Assembly (NCBI RefSeq): GCF_000508085.1 | Contig: NZ_KI669560.1 | Coordinates: forward strand, 1,322,464-1,386,463 | Direction of reading: 5' to 3' | Length of the DNA stretch: 64,000 bases | DNA from: Sediminibacterium sp. C3 | GTDB lineage: Bacteria > Bacteroidota > Bacteroidia > Chitinophagales > Chitinophagaceae | Shown here: positions 7,727 through 17,945 of the stretch, one piece after another | How positions within the stretch are numbered: position 1 is the stretch's first letter | How the letters are laid out: each line of letters opens with the position of its first letter | Notes under the pieces: generated by a model | What the model saw: the letters and a program-made list of their open reading frames with translations, nothing else | Databases searched by the model: none | Told to the model about the DNA's origin: nothing | Program-made: the position numbers and the translations under genes

Positions 7727-9190
7727 ATGAAAACGCTACAGCAACTTCTTATTCAAACCAAAACGCAGCAGGTAACTGGTGCCTTGAATAAGGACATTAC
7801 TGCCATTGAGATCGACTCAAGGAAAGTGAAAGCTGGTGCTGTATTTGTTGCCATTACAGGAGCACAGAGCGATGGCCATGCTTTTATTGGTAAAGCTATT
7901 GAGTTGGGTGCGGTTGCCATTGTTTGCGAAAGCCTTCCTGCTGAGCTTGATGCTGCGGTTACTTATATTAAAGTGGCCAGCAGTGGAGAAGCAGCTGCGC
8001 GCATGGCAGTTGAGTTTTATAATCATCCTTCTGCAGAAGTAAAGCTGGTGGGTGTTACGGGTACCAACGGTAAAACCACCATTGCTACTTTATTATTCAA
8101 GTTGTTCCGTCAGTTAGGGTATAGTTGTGGCTTAATCAGTACGGTTCAGAATCAGATTGATGATACTATTATTCCGGCTACGCATACCACACCCGATGCC
8201 ATCAGCCTGAATGCCTTGTTGCGCAAAATGGTGGACGAGGGTTGCTCTTATGTTTTTATGGAGTGCAGCAGTCATGCCATTCATCAGCACCGCATTACCG
8301 GATTGCAGTTCAACGGTGCTTTGTTCAGTAATATCACACACGATCATTTAGACTATCACAAAACTTTTGATGAGTATATCCGTGTAAAGAAAAAATTCTT
8401 TGATGATTTATCTGCTGATGCATTTGCCATCTCTAATGCTGATGATAAACGCGGAGAAGTGATGTTGCAGAATACCAACGCTACTAAATACTTGTACAGC
8501 CTTAAAACCATGGCTGCTTTCAAGGGAAAAATATTAGAAAATGCATTGACAGGTTTGGTGATGACCATCAATGACCAGGAAGTGCATTTTCGTCTAATTG
8601 GAACATTCAATGCCTACAACTTACTGGCGGTGTATGGTGCGGCCGTTTGTTTGGGTGTTGAAAGTTCAGAAGTACTAACTGCATTAAGCATGCTTACCGG
8701 TGCAGAAGGCCGCTTCGATTATATCATCAGTGCCAACAATATCATTGGTATTGTAGACTATGCACATACCCCCGATGCATTGGAAAATGTATTGAGCACC
8801 ATTAAAAAATTGCGCAAGGGCTACGAGCAAATCATCACAGTGGTAGGTTGTGGTGGAGACAGAGACAAAACAAAACGTCCTGTAATGGCGCAGGCAGCCT
8901 GCGACTGGAGCGACCGCGTGATTTTAACCAGTGATAATCCCCGCACGGAAGACCCTGAAGCTATTCTGCGCGATATGGAAGAAGGACTGAGCAGTGCGGC
9001 AAAAAGAAAGTATATCACCCTGGTAGATCGCAAGCAGGCAATTGAAGAAGCAGTAAGAATGGCCAAGCCGGAAGACATTATTCTGGTGGCCGGAAAAGGA
9101 CACGAGAAATACCAGGACATCAATGGAGTGAAACATCCTTTTGACGATAAAGAAGTTTTACAAAAAGCATTTACCACCATTACCCAATAA
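7727..9190 (+). CDS. murE: UDP-MurNAc-tripeptide synthetase (meso-DAP adding)
   Basis: MurE adds the third stem-peptide residue to UDP-MurNAc-L-Ala-D-Glu. The 487-residue protein has the Mur ligase order: N-terminal UDP-binding domain (ITAIEIDSRKVKAGAVFVA), the ATP loop VTGTNGKTTIATLL, the central domain with HTTPDAISL and FSNITHDHLDYH, and the C-terminal domain. The motif SDNPRTEDP contains DNPR, the signature of meso-diaminopimelate-specific MurE, so the cell wall is predicted to be DAP-type. It lies 9 bases before mraY. Confidence 0.96.
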   Translation: MKTLQQLLIQTKTQQVTGALNKDITAIEIDSRKVKAGAVFVAITGAQSDGHAFIGKAIELGAVAIVCESLPAELDAAVTYIKVASSGEAAARMAVEFYNHPSAEVKLVGVTGTNGKTTIATLLFKLFRQLGYSCGLISTVQNQIDDTIIPATHTTPDAISLNALLRKMVDEGCSYVFMECSSHAIHQHRITGLQFNGALFSNITHDHLDYHKTFDEYIRVKKKFFDDLSADAFAISNADDKRGEVMLQNTNATKYLYSLKTMAAFKGKILENALTGLVMTINDQEVHFRLIGTFNAYNLLAVYGAAVCLGVESSEVLTALSMLTGAEGRFDYIISANNIIGIVDYAHTPDALENVLSTIKKLRKGYEQIITVVGCGGDRDKTKRPVMAQAACDWSDRVILTSDNPRTEDPEAILRDMEEGLSSAAKRKYITLVDRKQAIEEAVRMAKPEDIILVAGKGHEKYQDINGVKHPFDDKEVLQKAFTTITQ

Positions 9191-9199
9191 ACCCATACT

Positions 9200-10516
9200 A
9201 TGTTATATCAATTATTTAACTGGCTAAAACAAAGCTTCGATATTCCCGGAGCCGGGCTGTTTCAGTTCCTGACTTTCAGGATTGCAATGGCGATTGTATT
9301 GAGCTTGGTAATTGCAACAGTGTATGGAAAACGCATCATTCTGTTTTTACAGAAAAAGCAAATTGGGGAGTCGGTAAGAGATTTAGGATTGGCGGGTCAG
9401 GAGCAGAAGAAAGGAACTCCTACCATGGGCGGTATCATTATTTTGCTGAGCATTCTTATTCCAACCTTATTGTTTGCCAATTTAGATAAAGTATATGTGC
9501 GACTGATGGTACTTTGTACGGTTTGGTTGGGTATCATTGGCTTTCTGGACGACCTGTTTAAAATTCGCGCCAGAAAAGCAGCACAACAAAAAGGCGAAAC
9601 CTATAAGAAAAAAGATTCTGATGGATTGGCCGGTATCTCTAAAATTATTGGTCAGGTAGGATTGGGAATCATCATTGGTACTACCCTTTATTTCAGCAAT
9701 GCCGTAACGGTAGAAAGAGAAATTATTGGTTCTGCGCGTAAAGTTTCTATGTTGCAGGAAGGAGAAAGATTTGCGAAAGATTCAACCATTATTGTTCGTC
9801 AAATAAATGGATTGGAAAGAAAATTCGTGAAAGTAAAAACGCCCATCACTACCATTCCTTTTGTAAAGAACCATGAGTTCAATTACAGCAAGCTGATCAG
9901 CTGGATGGGAGAGGGTGCAGAGAAATATACCTGGATTGTGTACATCCTGATTGTGACCCTGATTATTACTGCTGTTAGTAACGGTGCCAACCTTACAGAT
10001 GGATTGGATGGATTGGCTGCCGGTGTGAGTGCCATTATTGGTGCGGGTTTGCTGGTATTCATCTATGTAAGTTCCAACTACATTTTTGCCGATTACCTGA
10101 ACATCATGTATATCCCGAACCTGGGTGAGCTCACCATTTTTGTGGGTGCATTCGTAGGGGCTTGTATTGGATTCTTATGGTACAATGCATTTCCTGCTCA
10201 GGTATTCATGGGCGATACGGGCAGCCTTGCACTGGGTGGCATTATTGCTTCCTTAGCCATCATTGTAAGAAAAGAATGGTTGATTCCTATTTTCTGTGGC
10301 GTGTTCCTGGTAGAAAATTTAAGTGTGATGATTCAGGTAGGATACTTTAAGTACACTAAGAAGAAATACGGTGAAGGAAGAAGAGTGTTTTTAATGAGTC
10401 CATTGCATCATCACTATCAGAAGAAAGGATTTCATGAAAGCAAGATTGCGGTTCGTTTCTGGATTGTAACCATCATGCTGGTGGTAATGAGTGTAGTATC
10501 CTTAAAAATCAGATAA
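9200..10516 (+). CDS. mraY: phospho-MurNAc-pentapeptide transferase with extra loop
   Basis: MraY makes lipid I by transferring phospho-MurNAc-pentapeptide to undecaprenyl phosphate at the inner membrane. Family motifs are present: [57 protein letters not shown], and the HHHYQKKG block near the C-terminus. At 438 residues it is about 75 longer than the usual 360. The excess is mainly a hydrophilic stretch at about residues 166-233 between two membrane helices, lying between the DDLFK and NLTDGLDG motifs. Active-site Asp residues are intact. It lies between murE and murD with gaps under 10 bases. Confidence 0.95.
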   Translation: MLYQLFNWLKQSFDIPGAGLFQFLTFRIAMAIVLSLVIATVYGKRIILFLQKKQIGESVRDLGLAGQEQKKGTPTMGGIIILLSILIPTLLFANLDKVYVRLMVLCTVWLGIIGFLDDLFKIRARKAAQQKGETYKKKDSDGLAGISKIIGQVGLGIIIGTTLYFSNAVTVEREIIGSARKVSMLQEGERFAKDSTIIVRQINGLERKFVKVKTPITTIPFVKNHEFNYSKLISWMGEGAEKYTWIVYILIVTLIITAVSNGANLTDGLDGLAAGVSAIIGAGLLVFIYVSSNYIFADYLNIMYIPNLGELTIFVGAFVGACIGFLWYNAFPAQVFMGDTGSLALGGIIASLAIIVRKEWLIPIFCGVFLVENLSVMIQVGYFKYTKKKYGEGRRVFLMSPLHHHYQKKGFHESKIAVRFWIVTIMLVVMSVVSLKIR

Positions 10517-10522
10517 AAGAAA

Positions 10523-11863
10523 GTGAGTAATAATATTATCATATTAGGCGGAGGCGAAAGCGGAGTAGGTGCGGCTGTATTGGCCAAGCACAAGGGGCTG
10601 AACGTATTCCTGTCCGACGGTGGCTCACTCAAGGAAATTTACAAAGCGGAACTGCGCGCGAACGGAATTGAATTTGAGGAAGGCGGTCATAGCGAAGAGA
10701 GAATTTTAGCGGCAGACGAAGTGGTTAAGAGTCCAGGCATTCCGGAAAAGAATGAATTGGTGAAATCCATTCGTGCCAAAGGTATTCCGGTGATCAGTGA
10801 AATTGAATTGGCTTATCGTTACAAAGGGGATAGCAAAATTATTGCCATCACTGGCAGCAATGGCAAAAGCACCACTACGGCTTTAATTTATCATATCTGC
10901 AGAACGGCAGAACTGGATTGTGCCATGGTGGGGAATATTGGTTATTCATTTGCCCGTCAGGTGGCAGAAGACCCCAAACCGCTCTACATTATTGAAATCA
11001 GTTCTTTTCAATTAGATGATATTAAAACCTTCCGACCCAATGTAAGCGTATTGCTCAATATTACGGAAGACCATTTAGACCGTTACAATTATGTGTTCGA
11101 CAATTATATACGGTCTAAGTTTCGCATCATCGAAAACCAGACCGATGAGGATTTCTTCATCTTCTGTTTAGACGACGAAGTGATTCAGCAAAAACTCCCA
11201 TTACTAACTATCCATACTAACCCACTACCATTCTCTATGAAACAAGAAGTAAAAAAAGGCGGCTACATCAAGGGCGACCAGATGATGCTGCGCATCCAGG
11301 AAGAAAGAGTAAGCATGAGCATTTATGATTTTGCCCTGAAGGGTAAGCACAACCAGTACAACACAATGGCAGCGGGTATTGCAGCAGCAACCATTGGCAT
11401 CCGAAAAGAAAAGATCAGGGATGCTGTAAAGAACTTCCATAGCCTGGAGCATCGCATGGAGTTTGTTGCAATGGTTCGCGGCGTTGAATTTATCAACGAC
11501 AGCAAAGCCACCAATGTAAACAGTACCTGGTACGCGTTGGAGAGTATGAATAAGCCAACGGTTTTAATTCTGGGTGGTGTTGACAAAGGAAACGACTACA
11601 CATTAATAGAAGAACTGGTAAAGGAAAAAGTGAAAGCCATTGTTTGTATGGGAACAGACAACAGCAAAATCATTGAAGCTTTTAAAGATATTGTTCCAAC
11701 CATCATTGAAGCAGACAGTGCCAAGAAAGCGGTGAATGCTGCCTTCAGAGCTGCCGGTAAAGACGAAGTGGTTTTGTTAAGCCCTGCCTGCGCCAGCTTT
11801 GATTTATTCAAGAACTACGAAGACAGAGGAACCCAATTTAAAGAAGCTGTTAAGGAATTATAA
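10523..11863 (+). CDS. murD: UDP-N-acetylmuramoylalanine--D-glutamate ligase
   Basis: MurD adds D-glutamate to UDP-MurNAc-L-Ala. The 446-residue protein starts with a Rossmann-like domain (NNIIILGGGESGVGAAVLA), followed by VKSPGIP, the ATP loop AITGSNGKSTTTALI, EISSFQLDDI, LNITEDHLDRY, and the C-terminal ligase domain with NDSKATNVNSTWYAL and LILGGVDKGNDY. The start is GTG at 10523; no ATG fits the N-terminal motif. The stop overlaps the ftsW ATG by one base (TAATG). Confidence 0.96.
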   Translation: MSNNIIILGGGESGVGAAVLAKHKGLNVFLSDGGSLKEIYKAELRANGIEFEEGGHSEERILAADEVVKSPGIPEKNELVKSIRAKGIPVISEIELAYRYKGDSKIIAITGSNGKSTTTALIYHICRTAELDCAMVGNIGYSFARQVAEDPKPLYIIEISSFQLDDIKTFRPNVSVLLNITEDHLDRYNYVFDNYIRSKFRIIENQTDEDFFIFCLDDEVIQQKLPLLTIHTNPLPFSMKQEVKKGGYIKGDQMMLRIQEERVSMSIYDFALKGKHNQYNTMAAGIAAATIGIRKEKIRDAVKNFHSLEHRMEFVAMVRGVEFINDSKATNVNSTWYALESMNKPTVLILGGVDKGNDYTLIEELVKEKVKAIVCMGTDNSKIIEAFKDIVPTIIEADSAKKAVNAAFRAAGKDEVVLLSPACASFDLFKNYEDRGTQFKEAVKEL

Positions 11864-13227
11864 TGTCTGAAATAAAAGATACCCTTTTTTCTCAAATCCC
11901 CTCGGTAGATGGGGTACGCAAGCAATTGCTTACCCGTACCCGTGGTGATAAGTACATCTGGGGTATTGTATTGATATTGTCCCTTATTTCAATTCTGGTA
12001 GTGTATAGTGCCACGGGATCTCTGGCATATAAAACATACAAGGGCAATACCAATATCTATTTATTTAAGCAGCTGTCTTTCTCTATGCTGGGGTTAATCA
12101 TCATGTATTTTTTGCATCGGGTTAACTATACTTTTTTCTCGCGGGTAGCCACTATCTTGTTTATGTTATCTATTCCTTTATTGTTGTACACATTGTTTTT
12201 TGGTGCAAGAATTAATGAGGGAAGCCGCTGGATTAAATTACCCATCATCAACCTTACTATTCAGACCAGTGACTTTGCCAAGCTGGCTTTGTTCATGTAC
12301 ATTTCTAAAATGCTGAGCAAAAAGCAGGAAGTAATTAAGGATTTTAAAAAAGGATTCCTTCCTGTGGTGTTACCGGTAATTATTATTTGCGCATTAATTA
12401 TGCCTGCTAACTTATCGAATGCCTTGTTAACGGGTGCAACTTCTTTGTTGCTGATGTTTATTGGCAGGGTAAGCTTTAAACATATTTTACTCACCATTAT
12501 GGTAGCCCTGATTCCTGTGGCTATTATTGTTTCGGTGGCCGTGCTTTCCTATGATGGTAAAAAATCGGAAGATATTGCAAAGCCTGCAGTGGCTGAGAAA
12601 ATGAAATCGATGGGTCGTGTCGGTACCTGGGTTAAAAGGGTACAGGACTTTATGTACGCCAAAGACAGTGAAGTGCCTTATCAGGTGCAGCAGGCCAAGA
12701 TTGCCATTTCGAATGGAAGTGTATTAATTGGATTAGGACCAGGCAATAGTCAGCAGCGTAACTTTTTGCCACAAGCCTATAACGACTTTATTTATTCTAT
12801 CATCATTGAAGAATATGGTTTGCTGGGCGGGGCTTTCATGATATTTATTTATCTGGTCTTTCTGTTCCGGTGCATTAGTATTTTCCGGCGATGCCCTTAT
12901 GCATTTGGTGCATTTCTGGCGCTGGGACTAAGCTTTACCCTGGTGATACAGGCGGTGGCTAATATGGCCGTGAATGTGAACCTGGTTCCTGTTACCGGGG
13001 TTACGCTTCCGTTGGTGAGTATGGGAGGATCTTCCTTTCTGTTTACCTGTGCGGCCATTGGCATTGTGTTGAGTGTGGGCCGAAACGTAGAACAACTGGA
13101 AGGAAAAGCTCCGATAGAAACAGGAGTGGCTCCTGTGGATACAACACCGGTAAGTGTTGCTGCTGTTGCAGCAAGCGGTGCAGTTACCAACTCTTTTCAA
13201 AATCAAAATCCTCGCGCGAATGGCTAA
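11863..13227 (+). CDS. ftsW: FtsW-type SEDS peptidoglycan polymerase
   Basis: FtsW polymerises lipid II into glycan strands at the septum together with FtsI. This is a 454-residue polytopic SEDS-family protein with about ten hydrophobic segments. Recognisable are VVYSATGSLAY, FGARINEGSRWIKL, QTSDFAKLALFMY, IGLGPGNSQQRNFLPQAYNDFIYSIIIEEYG (residues spread over that block) and the C-terminal TLPLVSMGGSSFLFTCAAIG. An Ala/Val-rich hydrophilic tail of about 45 residues follows the last helix. The end overlaps the start of murG by 8 bases. Confidence 0.95.
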   Translation: MSEIKDTLFSQIPSVDGVRKQLLTRTRGDKYIWGIVLILSLISILVVYSATGSLAYKTYKGNTNIYLFKQLSFSMLGLIIMYFLHRVNYTFFSRVATILFMLSIPLLLYTLFFGARINEGSRWIKLPIINLTIQTSDFAKLALFMYISKMLSKKQEVIKDFKKGFLPVVLPVIIICALIMPANLSNALLTGATSLLLMFIGRVSFKHILLTIMVALIPVAIIVSVAVLSYDGKKSEDIAKPAVAEKMKSMGRVGTWVKRVQDFMYAKDSEVPYQVQQAKIAISNGSVLIGLGPGNSQQRNFLPQAYNDFIYSIIIEEYGLLGGAFMIFIYLVFLFRCISIFRRCPYAFGAFLALGLSFTLVIQAVANMAVNVNLVPVTGVTLPLVSMGGSSFLFTCAAIGIVLSVGRNVEQLEGKAPIETGVAPVDTTPVSVAAVAASGAVTNSFQNQNPRANG

Positions 13228-14308
13228 TCGATTTATTATAGCAGGTGGAGGTACAGGTGGACATATATTTCCCGCCATTGCCATTGCCAATGCAATTAAA
13301 CATGTGCAGCCCAGCTCTCAGATTTTATTTATTGGGGCCAAGGGAAAAATGGAAATGGAGAAAGTACCACAAGCGGGTTACGAAATCAATGGCCTGGACA
13401 TTGCAGGTTTTAACAGAAGCTCTTTACTTAAAAATATTTCCCTGCCCTGGAAACTCGTCAAAAGTTTTGTACAGGTCAGAAGCATTTTTGCCTCCTTTCA
13501 ACCCGATGCGGTAATAGGGGTGGGTGGTTATTCTACTTTCCCGGTTTTAAAATATGCACAGAGCAAAGGTATTCCCACATTTATTCATGAAGCCAACTCC
13601 TTTGCGGGAAAGAGCAATATGATGCTGGGAAAAAAAGCCACGAAAATTTTTGTTGCTACGCCTGGCATGGAGCGTTTTTTTCCGGCAGAAAAAATACTGG
13701 TGTCTGGCAATCCGGTTCGTGATATTATTGTGCGCAACGCTATTCAAAGAGAAGAGGCGCTTCGCTTCTTTAAACTGGATCCTGATAAAACAACCGTATT
13801 GGCTGTGGGTGGTAGTCTGGGTGCGGCCAGCATCAACAATGCCTTGATGGAACAGCTGGATGAATTTGGCAAAAACGATTTGCAATTGATTTGGCAAACG
13901 GGCAAAACCAATAGTGAAGTATATAAAAATGCGGCTGCTAAATACAACAATGTATGGGTTGGCGAATTCATTAACCAGATGGAATATGGCTATGCAGCTG
14001 CCGATATGGTTATCAGCCGTGCGGGAGCAATGGCCGTTACCGAATTGTGCATCACAGGTAAAGTGGCCATCCTGGTTCCTTATCCGCATGCAGCAGAAGA
14101 TCACCAAACGGCCAATGCCATGCAATTGGTGAATAATAGTGCTGCCATTTTAGTGAAAGATGAAAAAGCAAAAGCGGATCTGGTAAAAGAAGTAGTGGCC
14201 ATTTCCAAAGAAGTAATGAAACAGGAAGAAATGAAAGCGGCCATTCGCAAACAGGCTTTGCGCAACGCTGCTGATTTTATAGCTAAAGAAATTTTACAAT
14301 CCTTGTAA
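13220..14308 (+). CDS. murG: undecaprenyldiphospho-muramoylpentapeptide GlcNAc transferase
   Basis: MurG converts lipid I to lipid II by adding GlcNAc on the inner face of the membrane. The 362-residue GT28 protein begins RFIIAGGGTGGHIFPAIAIA, with the glycine loop typical of MurG, and continues with VGVGGYSTFPVL, FIHEANSFAGKSN, VSGNPVRDII, LAVGGSLGAASINNAL, and the acceptor-donor site ISRAGAMAVTEL with PYPHAAEDHQTANA. ATG 13220 is chosen because the motif starts four residues later; the frame is open further upstream, inside ftsW. Its last base overlaps the murC start. Confidence 0.96.
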   Translation: MANRFIIAGGGTGGHIFPAIAIANAIKHVQPSSQILFIGAKGKMEMEKVPQAGYEINGLDIAGFNRSSLLKNISLPWKLVKSFVQVRSIFASFQPDAVIGVGGYSTFPVLKYAQSKGIPTFIHEANSFAGKSNMMLGKKATKIFVATPGMERFFPAEKILVSGNPVRDIIVRNAIQREEALRFFKLDPDKTTVLAVGGSLGAASINNALMEQLDEFGKNDLQLIWQTGKTNSEVYKNAAAKYNNVWVGEFINQMEYGYAAADMVISRAGAMAVTELCITGKVAILVPYPHAAEDHQTANAMQLVNNSAAILVKDEKAKADLVKEVVAISKEVMKQEEMKAAIRKQALRNAADFIAKEILQSL

Positions 14309-15678
14309 TGAGCAAATTAACTACCATACAAACCATTTACTTCATAGGAGTCGGAGGCATTGGTATGAGTGCCATTGCGCGTTATTTTTTGTCGAGGGGC
14401 GCCAATGTGAGTGGTTACGATAAAACACCTACGGTGCTTACGAATCAACTGGAGAAGGAAGGAATACAAATTCACTATACCGATGATATCACATTGGCGC
14501 CACAGCAGCCCGATGTGGTGGTGTACACACCTGCTATTCCGAAAGACCACAAAGAGTTGAATCATTTTATTAATAACGGTTTCACGGTGATGAAGCGCAG
14601 TGATATTCTGCAATGGATTACCGAAAACAGTTTCAATATCTGTGTGGCAGGTACACACGGTAAAACAACGGTTACCTCAATGGTGGCCCATTTGTTGCGC
14701 CATACCGGTTATGGTTGCAATGCTTTTCTGGGTGGCATTTCCGCTAACTATCATACCAATTTCTGGAGCCACGAACGCAATGTGGTGGTGGTGGAAGCCG
14801 ATGAATACGATCGTAGTTTTTTAAAGCTGGCACCGAATGTAGAAGTGATTACTTCCATGGATCCAGATCACCTGGATATTTATGGTACTGCTGAAGAAGT
14901 AGAAAATGCCTTTGTTCAGTTTGCAGGAAAATTAAAACCGGGTGGAACCATCGTTGCCAAACATGGGTTGAGCAGAGCCGCCGAGTTACGCGCTAATCAC
15001 TTGTTTACCTATGATCACCAAAACGAGGCGGCGGATATTTTTGTAAAAGACCTGAAAGTGGTAAATGGTGTTTATCATTTTTCTGTTCAGGCCCCTGACT
15101 GGTCTATTGATAACCTGGTATTGCATATGGGTGGCCTGCACAATATCGATAACATGATTGCAGCCATTACAGTTGCCAAACAGTTGGGTATTGATGCGGA
15201 TAAAATTGTTGCGGCGGTTGCCGATTACAAGGGTGTCCGCAGAAGATTTGAATATGCATTGAATACACCGGCACATGTGTTGATTGACGACTATGCGCAT
15301 CACCCCGATGAGCTGAAAGCTTTGTTGTCTGGTGTTAGAAGCATTTTCCCCAATAAGAAATTAACCCTGGTTTTTCAACCGCATTTGTATAGCAGAACCA
15401 AGGATCAGGCCGCAGGGTTCTCTGCTACACTTGACCTGGCAGATGAAGTGATTTTATTGCCCATTTATCCGGCAAGAGAATTACCCATGGAAGGAGTAAA
15501 CAGTGAAATGTTGCTGAACAATATGCAGTTGAATCAGAAGCAGGTATTAGAGAAGGCCGCTTTTCTGGATTGGGTAAAAACCACTCAACCGGAACTATTG
15601 GTAATGGCGGGTGCCGGCGATATTGATACCCTCGTGAATCCTGCGAAAGAACTATTAATGAATCATCCGCTTTTATAA
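14308..15678 (+). CDS. murC: UDP-N-acetylmuramate--L-alanine ligase
   Basis: MurC attaches the first stem amino acid, L-alanine, to UDP-MurNAc. The 456-residue ligase has IYFIGVGGIGMSAIARYFL at the N-terminus, the ATP loop VAGTHGKTTVTSMVAHLL, VVEADEYDRSF, ITSMDPDHLDIYG, and GVRRRFEY followed by LIDDYAHHPDELKA in the C-terminal domain. Length and motif order are normal. It overlaps murG by one base and lies 3 bases before ftsQ. Confidence 0.97.
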   Translation: MSKLTTIQTIYFIGVGGIGMSAIARYFLSRGANVSGYDKTPTVLTNQLEKEGIQIHYTDDITLAPQQPDVVVYTPAIPKDHKELNHFINNGFTVMKRSDILQWITENSFNICVAGTHGKTTVTSMVAHLLRHTGYGCNAFLGGISANYHTNFWSHERNVVVVEADEYDRSFLKLAPNVEVITSMDPDHLDIYGTAEEVENAFVQFAGKLKPGGTIVAKHGLSRAAELRANHLFTYDHQNEAADIFVKDLKVVNGVYHFSVQAPDWSIDNLVLHMGGLHNIDNMIAAITVAKQLGIDADKIVAAVADYKGVRRRFEYALNTPAHVLIDDYAHHPDELKALLSGVRSIFPNKKLTLVFQPHLYSRTKDQAAGFSATLDLADEVILLPIYPARELPMEGVNSEMLLNNMQLNQKQVLEKAAFLDWVKTTQPELLVMAGAGDIDTLVNPAKELLMNHPLL

Positions 15679-15681
15679 CCC

Positions 15682-16509
15682 ATGAAAAAGTTGAACTGGA
15701 AAAATATATTCATCCTTACTGCCTGGGCACTGGCTGCTGTGGGCGTAGTGGTGTTATTGGGTGCTTCCATCCGCCAGAAAAACAACAGAAAATTAAAAGG
15801 GGTAGTGGTAGAAATTAAGGGTGCAGAAAAACATATGTTTATTGACGAACAGGATGTACTGCAATTGGTGAACAGTCCTGCTTCGGTTACAGGCCGTCCT
15901 ATGCGGGCAGTTCCTTTGCGCAAACTGGAAATGCAGGTAAAGCAAAATCCCTGGGTGAACAATGCCGAAATGTTTTTTGATAACCAGCAGGTATTGCAGG
16001 TAAGTATTGTTGAAAGAGAACCCATTGCCAGAATATTCGAAACCAATGGTCAGTCTTATTATATAGATACTGCCATGAATCGTATGCCGCTGAGTACAAA
16101 GCTTACAGCCAGAGTGCCTGTATTTACGGGTTATCCAATAAGTAAAAAGACCGATACCACTTTAATGCAGTCTGTTATTTTACTTTCCCGATTAATGAAT
16201 GCGGATTCATTCCTTACCGCACAGATTGCGCAGGTGGATATTGTTGCCAACAAAAAGTTTGAAATGATTCCTGTGTTGGGAGAGCACCTGATTGCTTTTG
16301 GAGACTCTTCTCTGGCGGCGGATAAACTCAACCGTTTAAAAGCCTTCTACCAGAAAGCCTGGTTGCAACATGGCATTAATACCTATAAAATAATCAGCTT
16401 AGAATATAAGGGTCAGGTGGTAGCCATAAAAGAATCACCAAAAAATGTAGTTGAAGAAAACAATATATCGATTCAAATTCCGTTAACAAGTAAAAGAAAT
16501 ACTCTATGA
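15682..16509 (+). CDS. ftsQ: FtsQ-type cell division protein
   Basis: A 275-residue bitopic protein with a membrane helix at about residues 8-27 and a periplasmic POTRA-like region (LKGVVVEIKG through MFIDEQDVLQLV), followed by the beta domain with VKQNPWVNNAEMFFDNQQVLQ and VSIVEREPIARIF. FtsQ links early and late divisome proteins through FtsL and FtsB. Sequence conservation is low, as usual in Bacteroidota, and the call rests on topology, the WV..A..F motif and position between murC and ftsA. The stop overlaps the ftsA ATG by 4 bases (ATGA). Confidence 0.9.
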   Translation: MKKLNWKNIFILTAWALAAVGVVVLLGASIRQKNNRKLKGVVVEIKGAEKHMFIDEQDVLQLVNSPASVTGRPMRAVPLRKLEMQVKQNPWVNNAEMFFDNQQVLQVSIVEREPIARIFETNGQSYYIDTAMNRMPLSTKLTARVPVFTGYPISKKTDTTLMQSVILLSRLMNADSFLTAQIAQVDIVANKKFEMIPVLGEHLIAFGDSSLAADKLNRLKAFYQKAWLQHGINTYKIISLEYKGQVVAIKESPKNVVEENNISIQIPLTSKRNTL

Positions 16510-17906
16510 ATCACAATGAAGCACCTATCATTGTTGGACTGGACATTGGTACCACCAAGATTGCTGCAATTGCCGGCCGCAAAAACGAATTTGGCAAGCT
16601 GGAAATTCTTGGATTTGGTCGCGCCAACAGCAGTGGTGTATTACACGGTCAGGTGTTGAATATTGACCAGACCATCAAAGCCATTCAGGCCGCTTTGGAA
16701 AATTGTGCACAGAGCAACCCCGATTTAGAAATCAACGAAGTATATGTGGGTATAGCAGGGCATCATATTAAGAGCCTGCAAACCAGAGGTGATATTGTGC
16801 GTCAGGATGCTGATATTGAAATCAGCAGAGCGGAAGTGGAACAACTCATCAACAACCAGCGCAAAACTTTTATTCCTGCCGGTGATCAGATCATTGATGT
16901 AATTGCTCAGGATTTTCACGTAGATAGCAACCAGAATATTAAAGACCCGGTTGGATACAACGGGGTTAAAATGGGTGCCAACTTCCATATTATTACCGGT
17001 GACAGAAATGCCATCCGCAATATTAATCGTGCAGTAACCAGAAGTGGTTTGCAAACCAAAGACCTGGTATTACAGCCCTTGGCTTCTGCCAGTGCCGTAA
17101 TGAGCGAACTGGATATGGAAGCAGGTGTTGCCATCCTGGATATTGGAGGTGGTACTTCTGATTTGGCTGTTTTTTATGATGGCATTTTAAAACACACTGC
17201 CGTAATTCCTTTCGGCGGAGAAAATATTACCAATGATATCCGCTTGGGTCTGGGTGTATTAAAAACACAGGCTGAAGCCATGAAGGTTCAGTTTGGTTCT
17301 GCTTTGGCCGACGAAGCAAAAACCAATTCCTTCATTACCATCCCTGGCTTAAAGGGAATGCCTGCAAAGGAAATCAGCGTGAAAAGTCTTGCACAGATTA
17401 TTCAGGCAAGAATGAGCGAAATTCTTGATTTTGTTACCTATCATTTAAAGCAGGTGGGATTGGATTCCCGTGCATTGAACGGGGGTATTATTTTAACTGG
17501 TGGTGGATCTCAATTGAAACACCTGATTCAGTTAACGGAATATGCTACCGGACTAAATGCCCGTATAGGTATTCCTAATGAGCACCTTGCGCCAAATCAT
17601 ATTGATGAATTAAATAAACCCATGTATGCTACCTGTATTGGTTTAATCCTGAAAGGATATAACGACTACGATCAGCATCACAAGGAATTTAAAGAGCGTT
17701 TTGTTAAACTGGAAGTACCTGCGAATCTGAAGAAGAAAGCAGAAGCTGCTACTGAAGCACCGGTTGCAGCCACTCCGGTAAATGAAACTCCGGCTGAAGC
17801 GCCTAAGAAAACCGTTGATATGGGCCCGCGAATTAAATTCTGGGACAAATTCAAAAACAACCTGATTGAATTGTTCAAAGAAGAAGAAGACCAAGTAATA
17901 AGATAA
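16506..17906 (+). CDS. ftsA: FtsA, actin-like divisome protein
   Basis: FtsA tethers FtsZ filaments to the membrane. The 466-residue protein has the actin-fold elements VGLDIGTTKIAAIAGRKN (phosphate 1), VAILDIGGGTSDLAVFYDG (phosphate 2), FGGENITNDIRLGL and GGIILTGGGSQLKHL (adenosine motif), with the family-specific 1C domain between phosphate loops 1 and 2. A Thr/Ala/Pro-rich linker of about 40 residues leads to a C-terminal amphipathic segment around KFWDKFKNNLIELFKEEE, the expected membrane-targeting helix. It is longer than E. coli FtsA (420) because of that linker. ftsZ follows after 39 bases. Confidence 0.96.
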   Translation: MNHNEAPIIVGLDIGTTKIAAIAGRKNEFGKLEILGFGRANSSGVLHGQVLNIDQTIKAIQAALENCAQSNPDLEINEVYVGIAGHHIKSLQTRGDIVRQDADIEISRAEVEQLINNQRKTFIPAGDQIIDVIAQDFHVDSNQNIKDPVGYNGVKMGANFHIITGDRNAIRNINRAVTRSGLQTKDLVLQPLASASAVMSELDMEAGVAILDIGGGTSDLAVFYDGILKHTAVIPFGGENITNDIRLGLGVLKTQAEAMKVQFGSALADEAKTNSFITIPGLKGMPAKEISVKSLAQIIQARMSEILDFVTYHLKQVGLDSRALNGGIILTGGGSQLKHLIQLTEYATGLNARIGIPNEHLAPNHIDELNKPMYATCIGLILKGYNDYDQHHKEFKERFVKLEVPANLKKKAEAATEAPVAATPVNETPAEAPKKTVDMGPRIKFWDKFKNNLIELFKEEEDQVIR

Positions 17907-17945
17907 AACCCGAACCTTAATCCCTACTAACCCAAACCGTCCACT

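Noticed and set aside
13547-14125. Minus-strand frame of 192 codons inside murG
   Set aside because: Antisense shadow of a clearly recognised gene, Cys/His-rich without any family motif.
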